Assembly: GCF_011300685.1 (NCBI RefSeq)
Contig: NZ_CP049864.1
Coordinates: 1,356,885 to 1,420,884 of the forward strand
Length of the DNA: 64,000 nucleotides
Direction of reading: 5' to 3'
Source of the DNA: Lysobacter sp. HDW10
GTDB lineage: Bacteria > Pseudomonadota > Gammaproteobacteria > Xanthomonadales > Xanthomonadaceae
The translations under genes were made by a program, and so were the position numbers. Under the pieces are notes generated by a model that did no database searches, was not told the origin of the DNA, and saw only the letters and a program-made list of their open reading frames with translations. Shown piece after piece: positions 43,571-52,191 of the stretch (the stretch's first letter is position 1; each line of letters opens with the position of its first letter).

Positions 43571-45364
43571 TCAGTCGAATAGATCGGCGTCCAAAGCCAT
43601 CAAATTGTCCGCGCCACTATTCAGTGCGGCCAAGTGCATGCGCGTGCGCGGCAAGATTCGGTCGTAGTAGAAACGCGCCGTTTCGAGCTTGGCTTTTGCA
43701 CGCTTGCCAGTCGCATCGGCATTCAATGCAGCCTTCACCGAGCGTGCCCAGAAGTAGGCCAAACACACATAGCCCGAGTAGAACAAATAGTCGTAAGCCG
43801 TTGCGCCCACTTCGTCCGGATTTTGGCTTGCCTTTGCACCAATGGCTTGGCTCGTGGCCACCCACTCCTGCAGCATGGCTGACAAGGTCGACACGAATGG
43901 CGCCATCTGCGCGTCATTGGCATGCGCCTGACAGAACTCGCCAATCATTTGCGCGAATGGCTTCATGCCTGCGCCTTGAAGTTGCAACAACTTGCGACCG
44001 ACGAGGTCGAGCGCTTGGATGCCCGTCGTCCCTTCATAGAGCGTTGTAATGCGCACATCGCGCGCAATTTGTTCCATGCCATGTTCGGCAATGTAGCCGT
44101 GACCGCCAAAACACTGTTGCGCGTGATACGCGCATTCCACGCCCCACTCCGTGAGACAGGCTTTGACGATGGGTGTCAAAAAGCCGGCGACGGCGTCCGC
44201 GGTCTTGCGCGATGCTTCGTCCGGTGCACTGTGCGCGAGATCGACTTGCGTGTTGGCATACAAAGCGAGCACGCGACCACCTTCGATCAAGGCCTTCTGG
44301 GTGAGCAACATCCGACGCACGTCGGGGTGGACGATGATCGGATCGGCGGGTTTGTTCGGGAACTTTGCACCGGACAACGCGCGCATTTGCAAGCGTTCGC
44401 GTGCGTAGTGCAATGCATTCTGATACGCGCGTTCCGCCTGGCTGAGGCCCTGAATACCCACGCCCAAACGTGCGGAGTTCATCATGGTAAACATCGCCAT
44501 GAGACCTTTGTTAGCTTGTCCAACCAAATAGCCTCTGGATGCGTCGAAATTCATCACGCATGTCGACGAGCCATGAATCCCCATCTTGTGTTCGATCGAG
44601 CCGCAGACCGCGTGGTTCGCTTCCGTCGTGGTGTGTCCCGCTTCGTCGAGCAAAAACTTCGGCACGATAAAGAGCGAGATGCCGCGGCTGCCTTCCGGTG
44701 CGTCCGGCAATTTGGCGAGCACCAAATGAATGATGTTTTCCGTGAGGTCATGCTCACCTGCGGTAATGAAGATCTTCGTGCCGGTGATGGTGTAAGTGCC
44801 ATCTTCGTTGGGCACTGCGCGTGTTTTCAGCAGGCCCAAGTCGGTGCCGGCATGCGGTTCCGTCAAGCACATGGTGCCGGTCCACAAGCCGCTTACCAGT
44901 GGCTTCAGGAAGGTTTCCTTCATCCAATCGTTGCCGTGAAATTGCAGGGCATCCATGGCGCCGTGTGACAACAGCGGGAAGTTGCTCCAAGCCAAGTTGG
45001 ATGCATCGATCATTTCTTTCACCGCAGCACCGATGACGTGCGGCATGCCTTGGCCACCGAACGCTTCCGGCGCACTCAGGCCCGCCCAACCGTTTTCCAC
45101 ATAAGCGTCGTACGCGGCCTTGAAGCCGTCGGGTGTCTTGACCGCAGCCGTGACAGGATCACGCACGCAGCCCTGCGCATCGCCTATGGCATTCAACGGC
45201 GCGAGCACGGTCTCTGTGAACCGACCCGCTTCTTCAAGAATGGCTTCAACCAATTCGCGATTGACCTCCGATCTACCGATGGCTTCAAAGGTAGTGTCGA
45301 TGCCCAAAACATCAAAGAGGGCGAATTGCATGTCCTCAAGCGGGGCGCGGTAACTGTTGCTCAT
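43571..45364 (-). CDS. Acyl-CoA dehydrogenase with extended C-terminus
   Basis: A 597-residue flavin-dependent acyl-CoA dehydrogenase of the long subgroup with an extra C-terminal domain. Typical parts are LTEPHAGTDLGLLKTRA, the FAD-contact GTKIFITAGEHDLTENIIHLVLA, QCFGGHGYIAEHGMEQIARDVRI, and the probable catalytic base in LYEGTTGIQALDLVGRKL. It likely performs the first step of beta-oxidation of medium or long acyl-CoA, but chain length cannot be read. It begins 12 bases after the lipoprotein gene on the same strand. Confidence 0.92.
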   Translation of the reverse strand: MSNSYRAPLEDMQFALFDVLGIDTTFEAIGRSEVNRELVEAILEEAGRFTETVLAPLNAIGDAQGCVRDPVTAAVKTPDGFKAAYDAYVENGWAGLSAPEAFGGQGMPHVIGAAVKEMIDASNLAWSNFPLLSHGAMDALQFHGNDWMKETFLKPLVSGLWTGTMCLTEPHAGTDLGLLKTRAVPNEDGTYTITGTKIFITAGEHDLTENIIHLVLAKLPDAPEGSRGISLFIVPKFLLDEAGHTTTEANHAVCGSIEHKMGIHGSSTCVMNFDASRGYLVGQANKGLMAMFTMMNSARLGVGIQGLSQAERAYQNALHYARERLQMRALSGAKFPNKPADPIIVHPDVRRMLLTQKALIEGGRVLALYANTQVDLAHSAPDEASRKTADAVAGFLTPIVKACLTEWGVECAYHAQQCFGGHGYIAEHGMEQIARDVRITTLYEGTTGIQALDLVGRKLLQLQGAGMKPFAQMIGEFCQAHANDAQMAPFVSTLSAMLQEWVATSQAIGAKASQNPDEVGATAYDYLFYSGYVCLAYFWARSVKAALNADATGKRAKAKLETARFYYDRILPRTRMHLAALNSGADNLMALDADLFD

Positions 45365-45376
45365 CTTTTCTCCGGA

Positions 45377-45853
45377 TCAGCGCAAAGTGCCGGGCAAGCC
45401 GGGCACGGGGCTCAGTTGGTTGTGTTTTGAATCGAGTGTGTAAGTGCGTGCACTGGTTTCGCCTGGTGCTGCCGTCAACGTGCCGCCCAATGTGTACGAC
45501 ACGCTGCGTCCGTTCACCAATGCATCTGCAATGAAAAGTTTCGTTTGCGCATCCGGTGTGAGTTGCAACTGGATGACGTCTGCGCTTTCAGCCGGCACCG
45601 TGATCGCAGGTGCTGCGGTCAAGTTCACCTGTGCGGCATCGCTGAAGCGCGCAACCAGGGCAATGCGATCAAAGCGCATGCCAATACTGCTGTAGTTCTG
45701 CAATCGCACGGTCACGTGCCATTGGCCGCGTGCATCCACTTGAACTTGCTGAAGGCTCGCGTCAGGTTCTGAAACGCGCGCACCGCCGGTGGAGGCGCAG
45801 GCCGACAATAGAACGATGAAGCACATCACAAGTAGCGTACGGACCAAGGTCAT
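45377..45853 (-). CDS. Lipoprotein, LEA14/YcfL-like
   Basis: A 158-residue lipoprotein with signal peptide MTLVRTLLVMCFIVLLSAC (lipobox LSAC). The mature part is a single beta-sandwich-like domain (WHVTVRLQNYSSIGMRFDRI, then VQLQLTPDAQTKLFIADALVNGRS), similar in pattern to WHy/YcfL-type lipoproteins; this family call is tentative. The ATG at 45853 is chosen over longer reading to 45943. It lies upstream of the acyl-CoA dehydrogenase gene and is divergent from selO. Confidence 0.75.
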   Translation of the reverse strand: MTLVRTLLVMCFIVLLSACASTGGARVSEPDASLQQVQVDARGQWHVTVRLQNYSSIGMRFDRIALVARFSDAAQVNLTAAPAITVPAESADVIQLQLTPDAQTKLFIADALVNGRSVSYTLGGTLTAAPGETSARTYTLDSKHNQLSPVPGLPGTLR

Positions 45854-45948
45854 GACATTTTTTCCTAGCAGCTGATAAGAGGATACCGTTACGAATGGAT
45901 CAGATGGAAGCTTGCCTTGCCCGCCAACGAGCCCCATCTTCAAGACTT

Positions 45949-47520
45949 ATGAGCAGCATGCTTCAATCCATTCTTTCTTTCGACAACCGTCTGGTTGAAA
46001 AGTTGCCGCAAGATCCCGACACGGAACGCAGTGTGCGGCAAGTGTCGGCTGCATGGTCGGCAGTAGCGCCTGAACCCGTCAGCGCGCCTGAACTGATCGC
46101 CACATCGCCCGACATGATGCGCGTGCTGGGCATTCCGCCAGAGGTCGCGACGCGCCCTGAGTTCGCTGACGTGTTCTCCGGAAACACTGTCCTGCCTGGC
46201 ATGCAGCCCCATGCGACGAACTACGGGGGTCATCAATTTGGCCATTGGGCGGGACAGTTGGGAGATGGACGGGCGATCACGCTTGCGGAAGTGATTGCAT
46301 CTTCCGGACAACATTGGGAACTGCAATTGAAGGGCGCGGGCCGCACGCCCTATTCGCGTCATGCCGACGGACGCGCGGTGTTGCGGTCTTCTGCGCGTGA
46401 GTTTTTGTGCAGCGAAGCGATGCATTTCTTGGGCGTTCCTACAACGCGCGCGCTGTCGCTGATCGCAACAGGGGATGCGGTCGTGCGCGACATGTTCTAC
46501 GACGGTCATCCAAAAGCAGAACCTGGGGCCATCGTCTGTCGCGCGTCGCCCTCATTTATACGATTTGGCCACTTTCAACTCCCGAACGCACGTGGCGACA
46601 CGGCCTTGCTTCACGAATGGGTGACGTTTTGCATCGCGCGCGATTTCCCGCACATTTCGAGCTCGGGTGAAGCGGCCTACGCGCAGTGGTTCGAAGAGAT
46701 CTGTGTGCGCACTGCACGCATGGTCGCGGAATGGATGCGTGTGGGTTTCGTGCATGGCGTGATGAATACCGACAACATGAGCGTGCTCGGTCTCACGATC
46801 GACTACGGTCCCTACGGGTTTGTGGACGCGTTCGATCCGGATTTCACGCCGAACACCACCGATGCGCAGGGCCGACGCTATCGATTTGGTTGGCAGCCCA
46901 GAATTGCCTATTGGAATCTGCAGCAACTGGCGCTTGCGCTATCGCCCTTGTTCAAAGACGCGTCGCCATTGCAGGCCGGACTTGAAGCGTATGCGCTGAC
47001 ATACGGCCAGTTGGATCGGCAGAATGCCGCCCGCAAATTGGGTCTGTCGAACTGCACGGATGAAGACATGCAGCTGTTGCGCGATTTGCAAGCTTGGATG
47101 CATGCGGGCGAAGTCGATATGACGCTGTGCTTCAACGCGTTGAACGTCGAAACGATCGAAGACTTGCGTGCGGAAAGTTTCGATGACGCTTGCTACGACA
47201 GTGAAAAACAAAGTGCGCAGGCAGAGACATTGACGCAGTGGCTCGACCGCTACAAAGCGCGCGCGCGTGCCGATGTTTGGTCATGGTCGGAGCGCATGCA
47301 GACGATGCGGTTGGCCAATCCGGCGTTCATCCTGCGCAATTGGATTGTGCAGCGAGCCATCGAGCAAGCGGAGACCGGCGACTATCAGGGTATTCATGAC
47401 CTTCTGGACGTCTTGCAAAGGCCCTATGACACCCACCTCGGCTATACCGGGCGCGCGGGTAGGCGGCCCGACTGGGCCAGAAATGCGCCGGGCTGCTCAA
47501 TGCTGTCCTGCTCCTCTTAA
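45949..47520 (+). CDS. selO: Protein adenylyltransferase SelO (YdiU)
   Basis: A 523-residue pseudokinase-fold enzyme that transfers AMP to protein hydroxyl groups. The family block NYGGHQFGHWAGQLGDGRA at about 104-122 is intact, with LQLKGAGRTPYSR, DGRAVLRSS, and HGVMNTDNMSVLGLTIDYGPYGF carrying the metal ligands. The protein ends CSMLSCSS, the Cys version of the C-terminal redox motif that holds selenocysteine in eukaryotic SelO. Start ATG 45949 or 45958; neither has a strong ribosome site. Confidence 0.94.
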   Translation: MSSMLQSILSFDNRLVEKLPQDPDTERSVRQVSAAWSAVAPEPVSAPELIATSPDMMRVLGIPPEVATRPEFADVFSGNTVLPGMQPHATNYGGHQFGHWAGQLGDGRAITLAEVIASSGQHWELQLKGAGRTPYSRHADGRAVLRSSAREFLCSEAMHFLGVPTTRALSLIATGDAVVRDMFYDGHPKAEPGAIVCRASPSFIRFGHFQLPNARGDTALLHEWVTFCIARDFPHISSSGEAAYAQWFEEICVRTARMVAEWMRVGFVHGVMNTDNMSVLGLTIDYGPYGFVDAFDPDFTPNTTDAQGRRYRFGWQPRIAYWNLQQLALALSPLFKDASPLQAGLEAYALTYGQLDRQNAARKLGLSNCTDEDMQLLRDLQAWMHAGEVDMTLCFNALNVETIEDLRAESFDDACYDSEKQSAQAETLTQWLDRYKARARADVWSWSERMQTMRLANPAFILRNWIVQRAIEQAETGDYQGIHDLLDVLQRPYDTHLGYTGRAGRRPDWARNAPGCSMLSCSS

Positions 47521-47538
47521 ACCAAGCGACGCAAAGGC

Positions 47539-47567
47539 TTGCTCAGGGTGGGGGCTCTGGCTATACT
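47539..47567 (+). promoter_or_regulatory. tRNA-Phe promoter
   Basis: TTGCTC at 47539-47544, a 17-base spacer and TATACT at 47562-47567, followed by a GC-rich discriminator (GGCGGCTCGCG). The GC-rich discriminator is typical of stringently controlled stable RNA promoters. Confidence 0.75.
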
Positions 47568-47587
47568 TGGCGGCTCGCGTAAGCGAC

Positions 47588-47663
47588 GGCTAGGTAGCTC
47601 AGTTGGTAGAGCAGGGGATTGAAAATCCCCGTGTCGGGGGTTCGATTCCCTCCCTGGCCACCA
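47588..47663 (+). tRNA. tRNA-Phe (GAA)
   Basis: A 76-base tRNA with acceptor arms GGCTAGG / CCTGGCC (one G-U), anticodon stem GGGGA / TCCCC, loop TTGAAAA with anticodon GAA, T-loop GGTTCGATTCC and encoded CCA. Confidence 0.97.
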
Positions 47664-47669
47664 CTTTTG

Positions 47670-47700
47670 AGGGCTTGCAGAAATGCAGGCCCTTTTCTTT
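47670..47700 (+). terminator. Terminator after tRNA-Phe
   Basis: Stem AGGGCTTGCA / TGCAGGCCCT (one G-U pair) with a GAAA loop, followed by TTTCTTTT. Confidence 0.85.
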
Positions 47701-47715
47701 TAGCGGAATTGACGT

Positions 47716-48294
47716 ATGGAAGCCTTGCTCGTTTCGACAGGTGTCGTGGCGCTCGCGGAAATCGGCGATAAGACCCAACTACTTGCCTTCATCCTCGCCG
47801 CACGTTTCAAGAAACCGTTGCCCATCATCCTTGGCATCTTCGCCGCGACGGTGGTCAATCACGGTTTGGCCGGCGCCCTAGGGGCTTGGATCACCGCTTC
47901 TGTCAGTCCCGACATTCTGCGTTGGGTCCTGGGTGTGTCCTTCGTAGGTATGGCGATCTGGACGCTAATCCCTGACAAGATCGAAGAAGAAGAAACCCAA
48001 ATCGCGAAACGCTTTGGCGTGTTCGGCGCCACCTTGGTGACATTCTTCTTGGCCGAGATGGGTGACAAAACGCAAATTGCCACGATCGCGATGGCAGCAC
48101 ATTATTCAACGCCGATCATGGTGGTCGTAGGCACGACGTTGGGCATGCTGATTGCCGATGTGCCGGCGGTCTTTATCGGCGACAAGTTGGCGTCGAAGAT
48201 ACCCATGCGACTCGTGCATGGCATCGCCGCTGCGATCTTTGCACTGTTAGGTATTGCAACACTGCTTGGCGCAGGCGCCAAACTCGGGTTCTAA
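47716..48294 (+). CDS. GDT1/TMEM165 family cation transporter (MneA-like)
   Basis: A 192-residue membrane protein with six helices in two homologous halves. Each half has the family signature: AEIGDKTQLLAF near residue 13 and AEMGDKTQIATI near 113. Bacterial members export manganese (MneA) and eukaryotic members exchange Ca or Mn for protons. I see no yybP-ykoY manganese riboswitch upstream; the tRNA-Phe terminator ends 16 bases before the ATG, so its own promoter must lie in that gap or it is read through from tRNA-Phe. Confidence 0.92.
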   Translation: MEALLVSTGVVALAEIGDKTQLLAFILAARFKKPLPIILGIFAATVVNHGLAGALGAWITASVSPDILRWVLGVSFVGMAIWTLIPDKIEEEETQIAKRFGVFGATLVTFFLAEMGDKTQIATIAMAAHYSTPIMVVVGTTLGMLIADVPAVFIGDKLASKIPMRLVHGIAAAIFALLGIATLLGAGAKLGF

Positions 48295-48304
48295 ACCAGA
48301 CATA

Positions 48305-48337
48305 AAAAACGCCCGGCTGAGAAAACCGGGCGTTTTT
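48305..48337. terminator. Bidirectional terminator
   Basis: Stem AAAAACGCCCGG / CCGGGCGTTTTT with a 9-base loop, placed between the convergent transporter and OmpA-lipoprotein genes. Confidence 0.92.
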
Positions 48338-48362
48338 ATTGAAGCGTTTGGCGATTTTAGAA

Positions 48363-49043
48363 CTAAGCGCCGTTGTTGACCGGAATCAAGCGAATTTCAA
48401 CACGACGGTTCAAGGCACGCCCGGAGTCTGTGCTGTTGTCCGCGACCGGATACTGGTAGTTATAGCCATGCATTTCCATTCGCACGGATTGCACGCCTTG
48501 ACCACCCAAGTAATTGCCGACGGAGTGAGCACGCGCTTCTGACACCTTTTGGTTCGCAGCGAGTGAGCCGACGTTGTCGGTATGGCCATTGATCTCAACG
48601 ATCGTCTGGTTGTATTCCTTGATCGTGCTAGCGATGCTGTTCAAAGCCGGATAGAACTGCGGTTTGACATCGGTCTTGTTGAAATCGAAGGTCACGCCGT
48701 CTGGCAAATTCAGCTTGATGACATCACCATCGCGTTGAACATCGACGCCGGTGCCAGCTGTTTGACGGCGCAGCTCTGCTTCTTGGCGATCTTGATAGGC
48801 ACCGATGCCTGCACCTGCAAGGCCACCGATACCCGCACCCACCATCGCGCGTTGACGTCGTTCAGTGGCGTCCCGACCGGACAATAGTCCAGCGACTGCA
48901 CCGATGCTTGCGCCAATGAGTGCGCCACGTCCTGTGCGGTTTGGATCATTCGGATCGTTGGTTTGACCTGTGTAACTGGCGCAGCCCGCCATCATCGTGA
49001 CAGATACGGCTGCAGCGATTGCGCTTTTAGACAATGCGTTCAT
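48363..49043 (-). CDS. OmpA-family lipoprotein with glycine-zipper region
   Basis: A 226-residue lipoprotein. The signal peptide ends in MMAGC. Residues about 40-90 have Gly-rich membrane segments (GALIGASIGAVAGLL and GAGIGGLAGAGIGAY), a glycine-zipper as in YiaD-type proteins. The C-terminal 120 residues are an OmpA peptidoglycan-binding domain: VTFDFNKTDVKPQFYPALN, INGHTDNVGSLAANQKVSEARA and NRRVEIRL. The ATG at 49043 is preceded by AAGGAGGAAGG, a very strong ribosome site. Confidence 0.93.
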   Translation of the reverse strand: MNALSKSAIAAAVSVTMMAGCASYTGQTNDPNDPNRTGRGALIGASIGAVAGLLSGRDATERRQRAMVGAGIGGLAGAGIGAYQDRQEAELRRQTAGTGVDVQRDGDVIKLNLPDGVTFDFNKTDVKPQFYPALNSIASTIKEYNQTIVEINGHTDNVGSLAANQKVSEARAHSVGNYLGGQGVQSVRMEMHGYNYQYPVADNSTDSGRALNRRVEIRLIPVNNGA

Positions 49044-49061
49044 GGGATCCTTCCTCCTTGG

Positions 49062-49080
49062 ACGTAGATAACGTCTACGT
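49062..49080. other. Palindrome in the 5' region of the OmpA gene
   Basis: Perfect 7-base inverted repeat ACGTAGA / TCTACGT with a TAACG centre, directly upstream of the ribosome site of the OmpA-lipoprotein gene. It could be an operator or an mRNA hairpin; there is no other copy noticed in the window. Confidence 0.4.
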
Positions 49081-49215
49081 TGCAAGGAGACTAAAGCCCA
49101 AGACTTGGCCTGAACATGAATGCTTGCGAAAGGTTCAGCCAAAAGAAGCGATCGTCACGAGGAAGTGAAGAATGTTTGCATACACTCGAGCAATGAGAGT
49201 ATGGAGACGATGGTC

Positions 49216-49626
49216 ATGAAAAAAAGCATCACACCCTTGGTAGCGGTCGCCGTTTTGGCTATTTCATTGAGTGCTTGTGCAACCACGCAACGCGGCAGTG
49301 ATGCGAGTCAACTCGCTGCGTACGAGCCCTATTTGCTGCCGCCGGTAAAGTCCATCCGTTATCTGCAAGCTCGGAACTGGGAAAAGATCACCGACCGGCA
49401 TGTTTTGATGGAAACACGGCCCAACGAACAATATTTGTTGAAACTGGATGGACCGTGTATGCAGTTCTCGAATGGTTCGCCGAGTTTGATTGTTGATGCG
49501 CACATGACCGGTATGTTGTCGGTTGGCTCTGATCGCATTGGCACCATGGATTCGCCAATGAGATGTTTGATTCGCGAGATTCGACCGCTGGACCTTGCAG
49601 CCATGAAAGCTGCGAAAGGCGCCTAG
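49216..49626 (+). CDS. DUF6491-type lipoprotein
   Basis: A 136-residue lipoprotein; the signal peptide ends in the lipobox LSAC. The mature domain has YLQARNWEKITDRHVLMETRPNEQYLLKL and two Cys (CMQF and MRCLIREI), the pattern of DUF6491 proteins common in Xanthomonadaceae. The function is unknown. Start ATG 49216 is favoured by GGAG 9 bases upstream; ATG 49201 and 49210 are in frame. It ends 0 bases from the convergent yggX. Confidence 0.8.
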   Translation: MKKSITPLVAVAVLAISLSACATTQRGSDASQLAAYEPYLLPPVKSIRYLQARNWEKITDRHVLMETRPNEQYLLKLDGPCMQFSNGSPSLIVDAHMTGMLSVGSDRIGTMDSPMRCLIREIRPLDLAAMKAAKGA

Positions 49627-49896
49627 TTAGGATTCGGGCGTGAAGCCTTCGGGCTTCTCCGCTCCGCCACCAAACAGAAACTTCTCCATCTCGACTTCGA
49701 GAAAGGCGCGGTGCTTCGGGTCCATCGGCGATAGACGGTTTTCGTTGATCAGCATCGTTTGGTGCGTCAGCCAAGCAGACCACGCGGCCTTCCCAATATG
49801 GGCAAACACACGTTTGCCCATGTCACCCGGCCAAGGGACAAAATCCAAACCATCGGTTTCAGTTTTCGAGTATTCGCAAAACACAGTGCGGCTCAT
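49627..49896 (-). CDS. yggX: Fe(2+)-trafficking protein YggX
   Basis: An 89-residue protein that protects iron-sulfur clusters from oxidation. The N-terminus [19 protein letters not shown] carries the conserved Cys7, followed by PPPGxxG-like PWPGDMGKR and [18 protein letters not shown]. The ATG at 49896 is 2 bases after the mutY stop, so yggX is co-transcribed with mutY, a Fe-S enzyme; the same pairing is found in E. coli. Confidence 0.96.
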   Translation of the reverse strand: MSRTVFCEYSKTETDGLDFVPWPGDMGKRVFAHIGKAAWSAWLTHQTMLINENRLSPMDPKHRAFLEVEMEKFLFGGGAEKPEGFTPES

Positions 49897-49898
49897 GT

Positions 49899-50948
49899 TC
49901 AAGACTCCAAGAGTTTTCGAATGGGCGCAGGCATGCCCAATGTAGAGAGTGTATCGGTCGCGACCCATGCACCTTGTGTGCTTGTAGGTTCTGCGGCGGA
50001 GGATTGCACATGCGTGACGTGCAAGGGCGTGATATCCAATTTGAAATGCGTGAACACGTGCCTGAATGCAGGAAGCGGATGAATGGCATTGTGCGTGCGC
50101 GATGCGAGCCAAGCCTGTGCATCGCTGGGCCCGTCAAATTGCGGCAAGCTCCACAATGCGCCCCAAATGCCTTTGGCCGGGCGCTTTTCCAAGTAATGTG
50201 CACCGTGTTCGTTTTGCATCCAAACGACAACGCAACTTCGAATGGGCGATACCCGTTTAGGGCGCGCAGCAGGAATACTTGCCGTCAAATCGGATCTGGC
50301 AGATTCGCACAGCGTTAGCACTGGACACTGCGAGCACAGAGGCTTTGATCGCGTACACACCGTGGCACCCAGATCCATGAGTGCTTGTGTGTAATCAGCA
50401 AACCCGTTATTCGGCAGCAACGAAGTGGACAATGACCACAAGCGCTTCTCAACAGCAGGAAGACCGGGCCATTCGCTTTCCGCAATCAGTCGCGACAACA
50501 CGCGTTTGACATTGCCATCCAAGATTGGAAATGGGCGCTCAAAGGCTTGCGCAAGAATGGCGCCTGCCGTGCTGCGCCCAATGCCGGGCAATGCGACTAG
50601 CGCGTCATAGTCATTCGGGATTTCACTGTTGTGCAATTCAACGCATTGTTTTGCCGCTGCATGCAAGTTACGTGCGCGACTGTAATAACCGAGGCCCGTC
50701 CACAGCCCTAGCACCTGATCTTCAGATGCTTCAGCGAGATCTTTCAAAGTCGGAAGTGCAGTGATGAAACGTGGAAAGTAGCCCAGCACAGTGGACACTT
50801 GTGTTTGCTGCAGCATGATTTCTGACAGCCAAACGTGGTACGGCGATCTCGATTGTGTCCACGGCAAATCGTGGCGACCGTGCGTTTGATACCAAGTCAT
50901 TAAGGTCTGCGCAAAAGCAGACGCTTGCAACTCACTTGTCGTCGACAT
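49899..50948 (-). CDS. mutY: A/G-specific adenine glycosylase MutY
   Basis: A 349-residue repair enzyme that removes adenine opposite 8-oxoguanine. The helix-hairpin-helix with catalytic Asp is [17 protein letters not shown] then [12 protein letters not shown]; the [4Fe-4S] loop is C-x6-C-x2-C-x5-C ([17 protein letters not shown]); the C-terminal third is a NUDIX-like domain recognising oxidised G. The ATG at 50948 lies 17 bases inside the end of the AsmA-like gene. It is third in the ftsY-asmA-mutY-yggX operon. Confidence 0.95.
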   Translation of the reverse strand: MSTTSELQASAFAQTLMTWYQTHGRHDLPWTQSRSPYHVWLSEIMLQQTQVSTVLGYFPRFITALPTLKDLAEASEDQVLGLWTGLGYYSRARNLHAAAKQCVELHNSEIPNDYDALVALPGIGRSTAGAILAQAFERPFPILDGNVKRVLSRLIAESEWPGLPAVEKRLWSLSTSLLPNNGFADYTQALMDLGATVCTRSKPLCSQCPVLTLCESARSDLTASIPAARPKRVSPIRSCVVVWMQNEHGAHYLEKRPAKGIWGALWSLPQFDGPSDAQAWLASRTHNAIHPLPAFRHVFTHFKLDITPLHVTHVQSSAAEPTSTQGAWVATDTLSTLGMPAPIRKLLES

Positions 50949-52191
50949 CAATCTCAACGCCTTCCAATCGAATATCACCGACATCCAAGCGCGATGCTTT
51001 GAGTCGACCTTGGATGGGCGGAATCGGTGTGCCTTGGTCAGACGCTTGTGTCCACGCCAACACCTCGCGCGCTTCGAACTTACCGGCGAACTCAAGACCT
51101 GGCTGGCGAAGCTGCAATTCAAACGGTGCGCTTAAACCGGCATCGCCTTGGTAGTTCAACGCAAAGGCCCGCCCGCCGGTGTGCTGATTGAACGGTGACG
51201 GCAGCGCGGGCCATGAGGCGGGCCACTGCGCGAGTGTGCCTTCGAGTGCCACATCAATTTCGTGACCAAAACGCACATGTCCTGTCGCATCCAAGGTCGG
51301 AATCTTGTCTTTGCCGCGCAGGGCAACTTGCGCTGGTGCGAGTTGCAGTCCGGTGCTATTCAACTGCCAATCGCCCCGCAATCCCAGCGCCATCGGCAAG
51401 ATGTGTGTTCCTGTCCGATATTCCGCATAGGCACCTAAGGTGCCTTGATGCAATCGAACATCGCCTTTGTCCAACGCAAGCACACCCTGCAATCGCGGAC
51501 GTGTGGCCAGTGCCCAGTCGCCTGAAAAAATCGACGCACTGCCGTTCAATGCGAAACCCGCACCGCTTGCGGGCCTCGTAAGCGCTGCGCCAAGATCGAA
51601 TTGCATGCGCACGCTGTCGTTGCTGAACTGTCCCGATAAATGCCCTTGCACCGGCTTCTGCATTGAGAAGTAGGGCACGTCTAAATCAAACGCTTCAACG
51701 CGCCAGCCTTGGCCGACCACCTGTCCGCGTTTCACGGAAATGCCGTGTTTGAACTCTGGTATTTGAGAGGTCGTTTTTGGACGCGCATCTTGCCAGCGCC
51801 TAAACGCTGCAAGATCCAGAACCGGTGCATCGAGCTCAACCCGATCGACGACCAATGTCTGACCGCGCGATTTCAATGTCACCCAAGGCATCGCAATTTT
51901 GATGCGTGCGGCCGTGAGCAGCGCTGTCCTTTCCCCGACTGCGTGCGCTTCAACATCGCGCAAGACGATGTACGGCGTGCCGCGCCAATTGATGTCAGTT
52001 CGACCTTTGGCGGTAATTTCCAGACCCGTCGCGCGACCGATTCGCTCAAGCAACAAAGGTGTGAAGTTGTTTGGCTTCAGCGCAAAGTACACGCCGGACA
52101 ACAACACGGCGATGAGTGCAGCAACGACAAAAAGCGCAATCCATCCGAACGTCTTAAAACGACTTCGTGTAGTGGACGTCGTTGAATTCAC
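50932..52191 (-). CDS. AsmA-family protein
   Basis: A 419-residue inner-membrane-anchored AsmA-like protein: a short basic N-terminus, a transmembrane helix at about 15-37, then the AsmA start YFALKPNNFTPLLLERIGRATGLEITAKGRTDINW and a long beta-rich periplasmic part. AsmA-like proteins are linked to phospholipid transport between membranes. Its ATG overlaps the ftsY stop by 4 bases. Shorter than classical AsmA (about 600 residues). Confidence 0.85.
   Translation of the reverse strand: MNSTTSTTRSRFKTFGWIALFVVAALIAVLLSGVYFALKPNNFTPLLLERIGRATGLEITAKGRTDINWRGTPYIVLRDVEAHAVGERTALLTAARIKIAMPWVTLKSRGQTLVVDRVELDAPVLDLAAFRRWQDARPKTTSQIPEFKHGISVKRGQVVGQGWRVEAFDLDVPYFSMQKPVQGHLSGQFSNDSVRMQFDLGAALTRPASGAGFALNGSASIFSGDWALATRPRLQGVLALDKGDVRLHQGTLGAYAEYRTGTHILPMALGLRGDWQLNSTGLQLAPAQVALRGKDKIPTLDATGHVRFGHEIDVALEGTLAQWPASWPALPSPFNQHTGGRAFALNYQGDAGLSAPFELQLRQPGLEFAGKFEAREVLAWTQASDQGTPIPPIQGRLKASRLDVGDIRLEGVEIDVDDK

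Noticed and set aside
43922-44968. 348-codon frame opposite the acyl-CoA dehydrogenase
   Set aside because: Shadow of a conserved gene with no supporting signals.
47664-47715. yybP-ykoY manganese riboswitch before the GDT1 family gene
   Set aside because: Only the tRNA-Phe terminator and a few bases lie there; no room for the aptamer.
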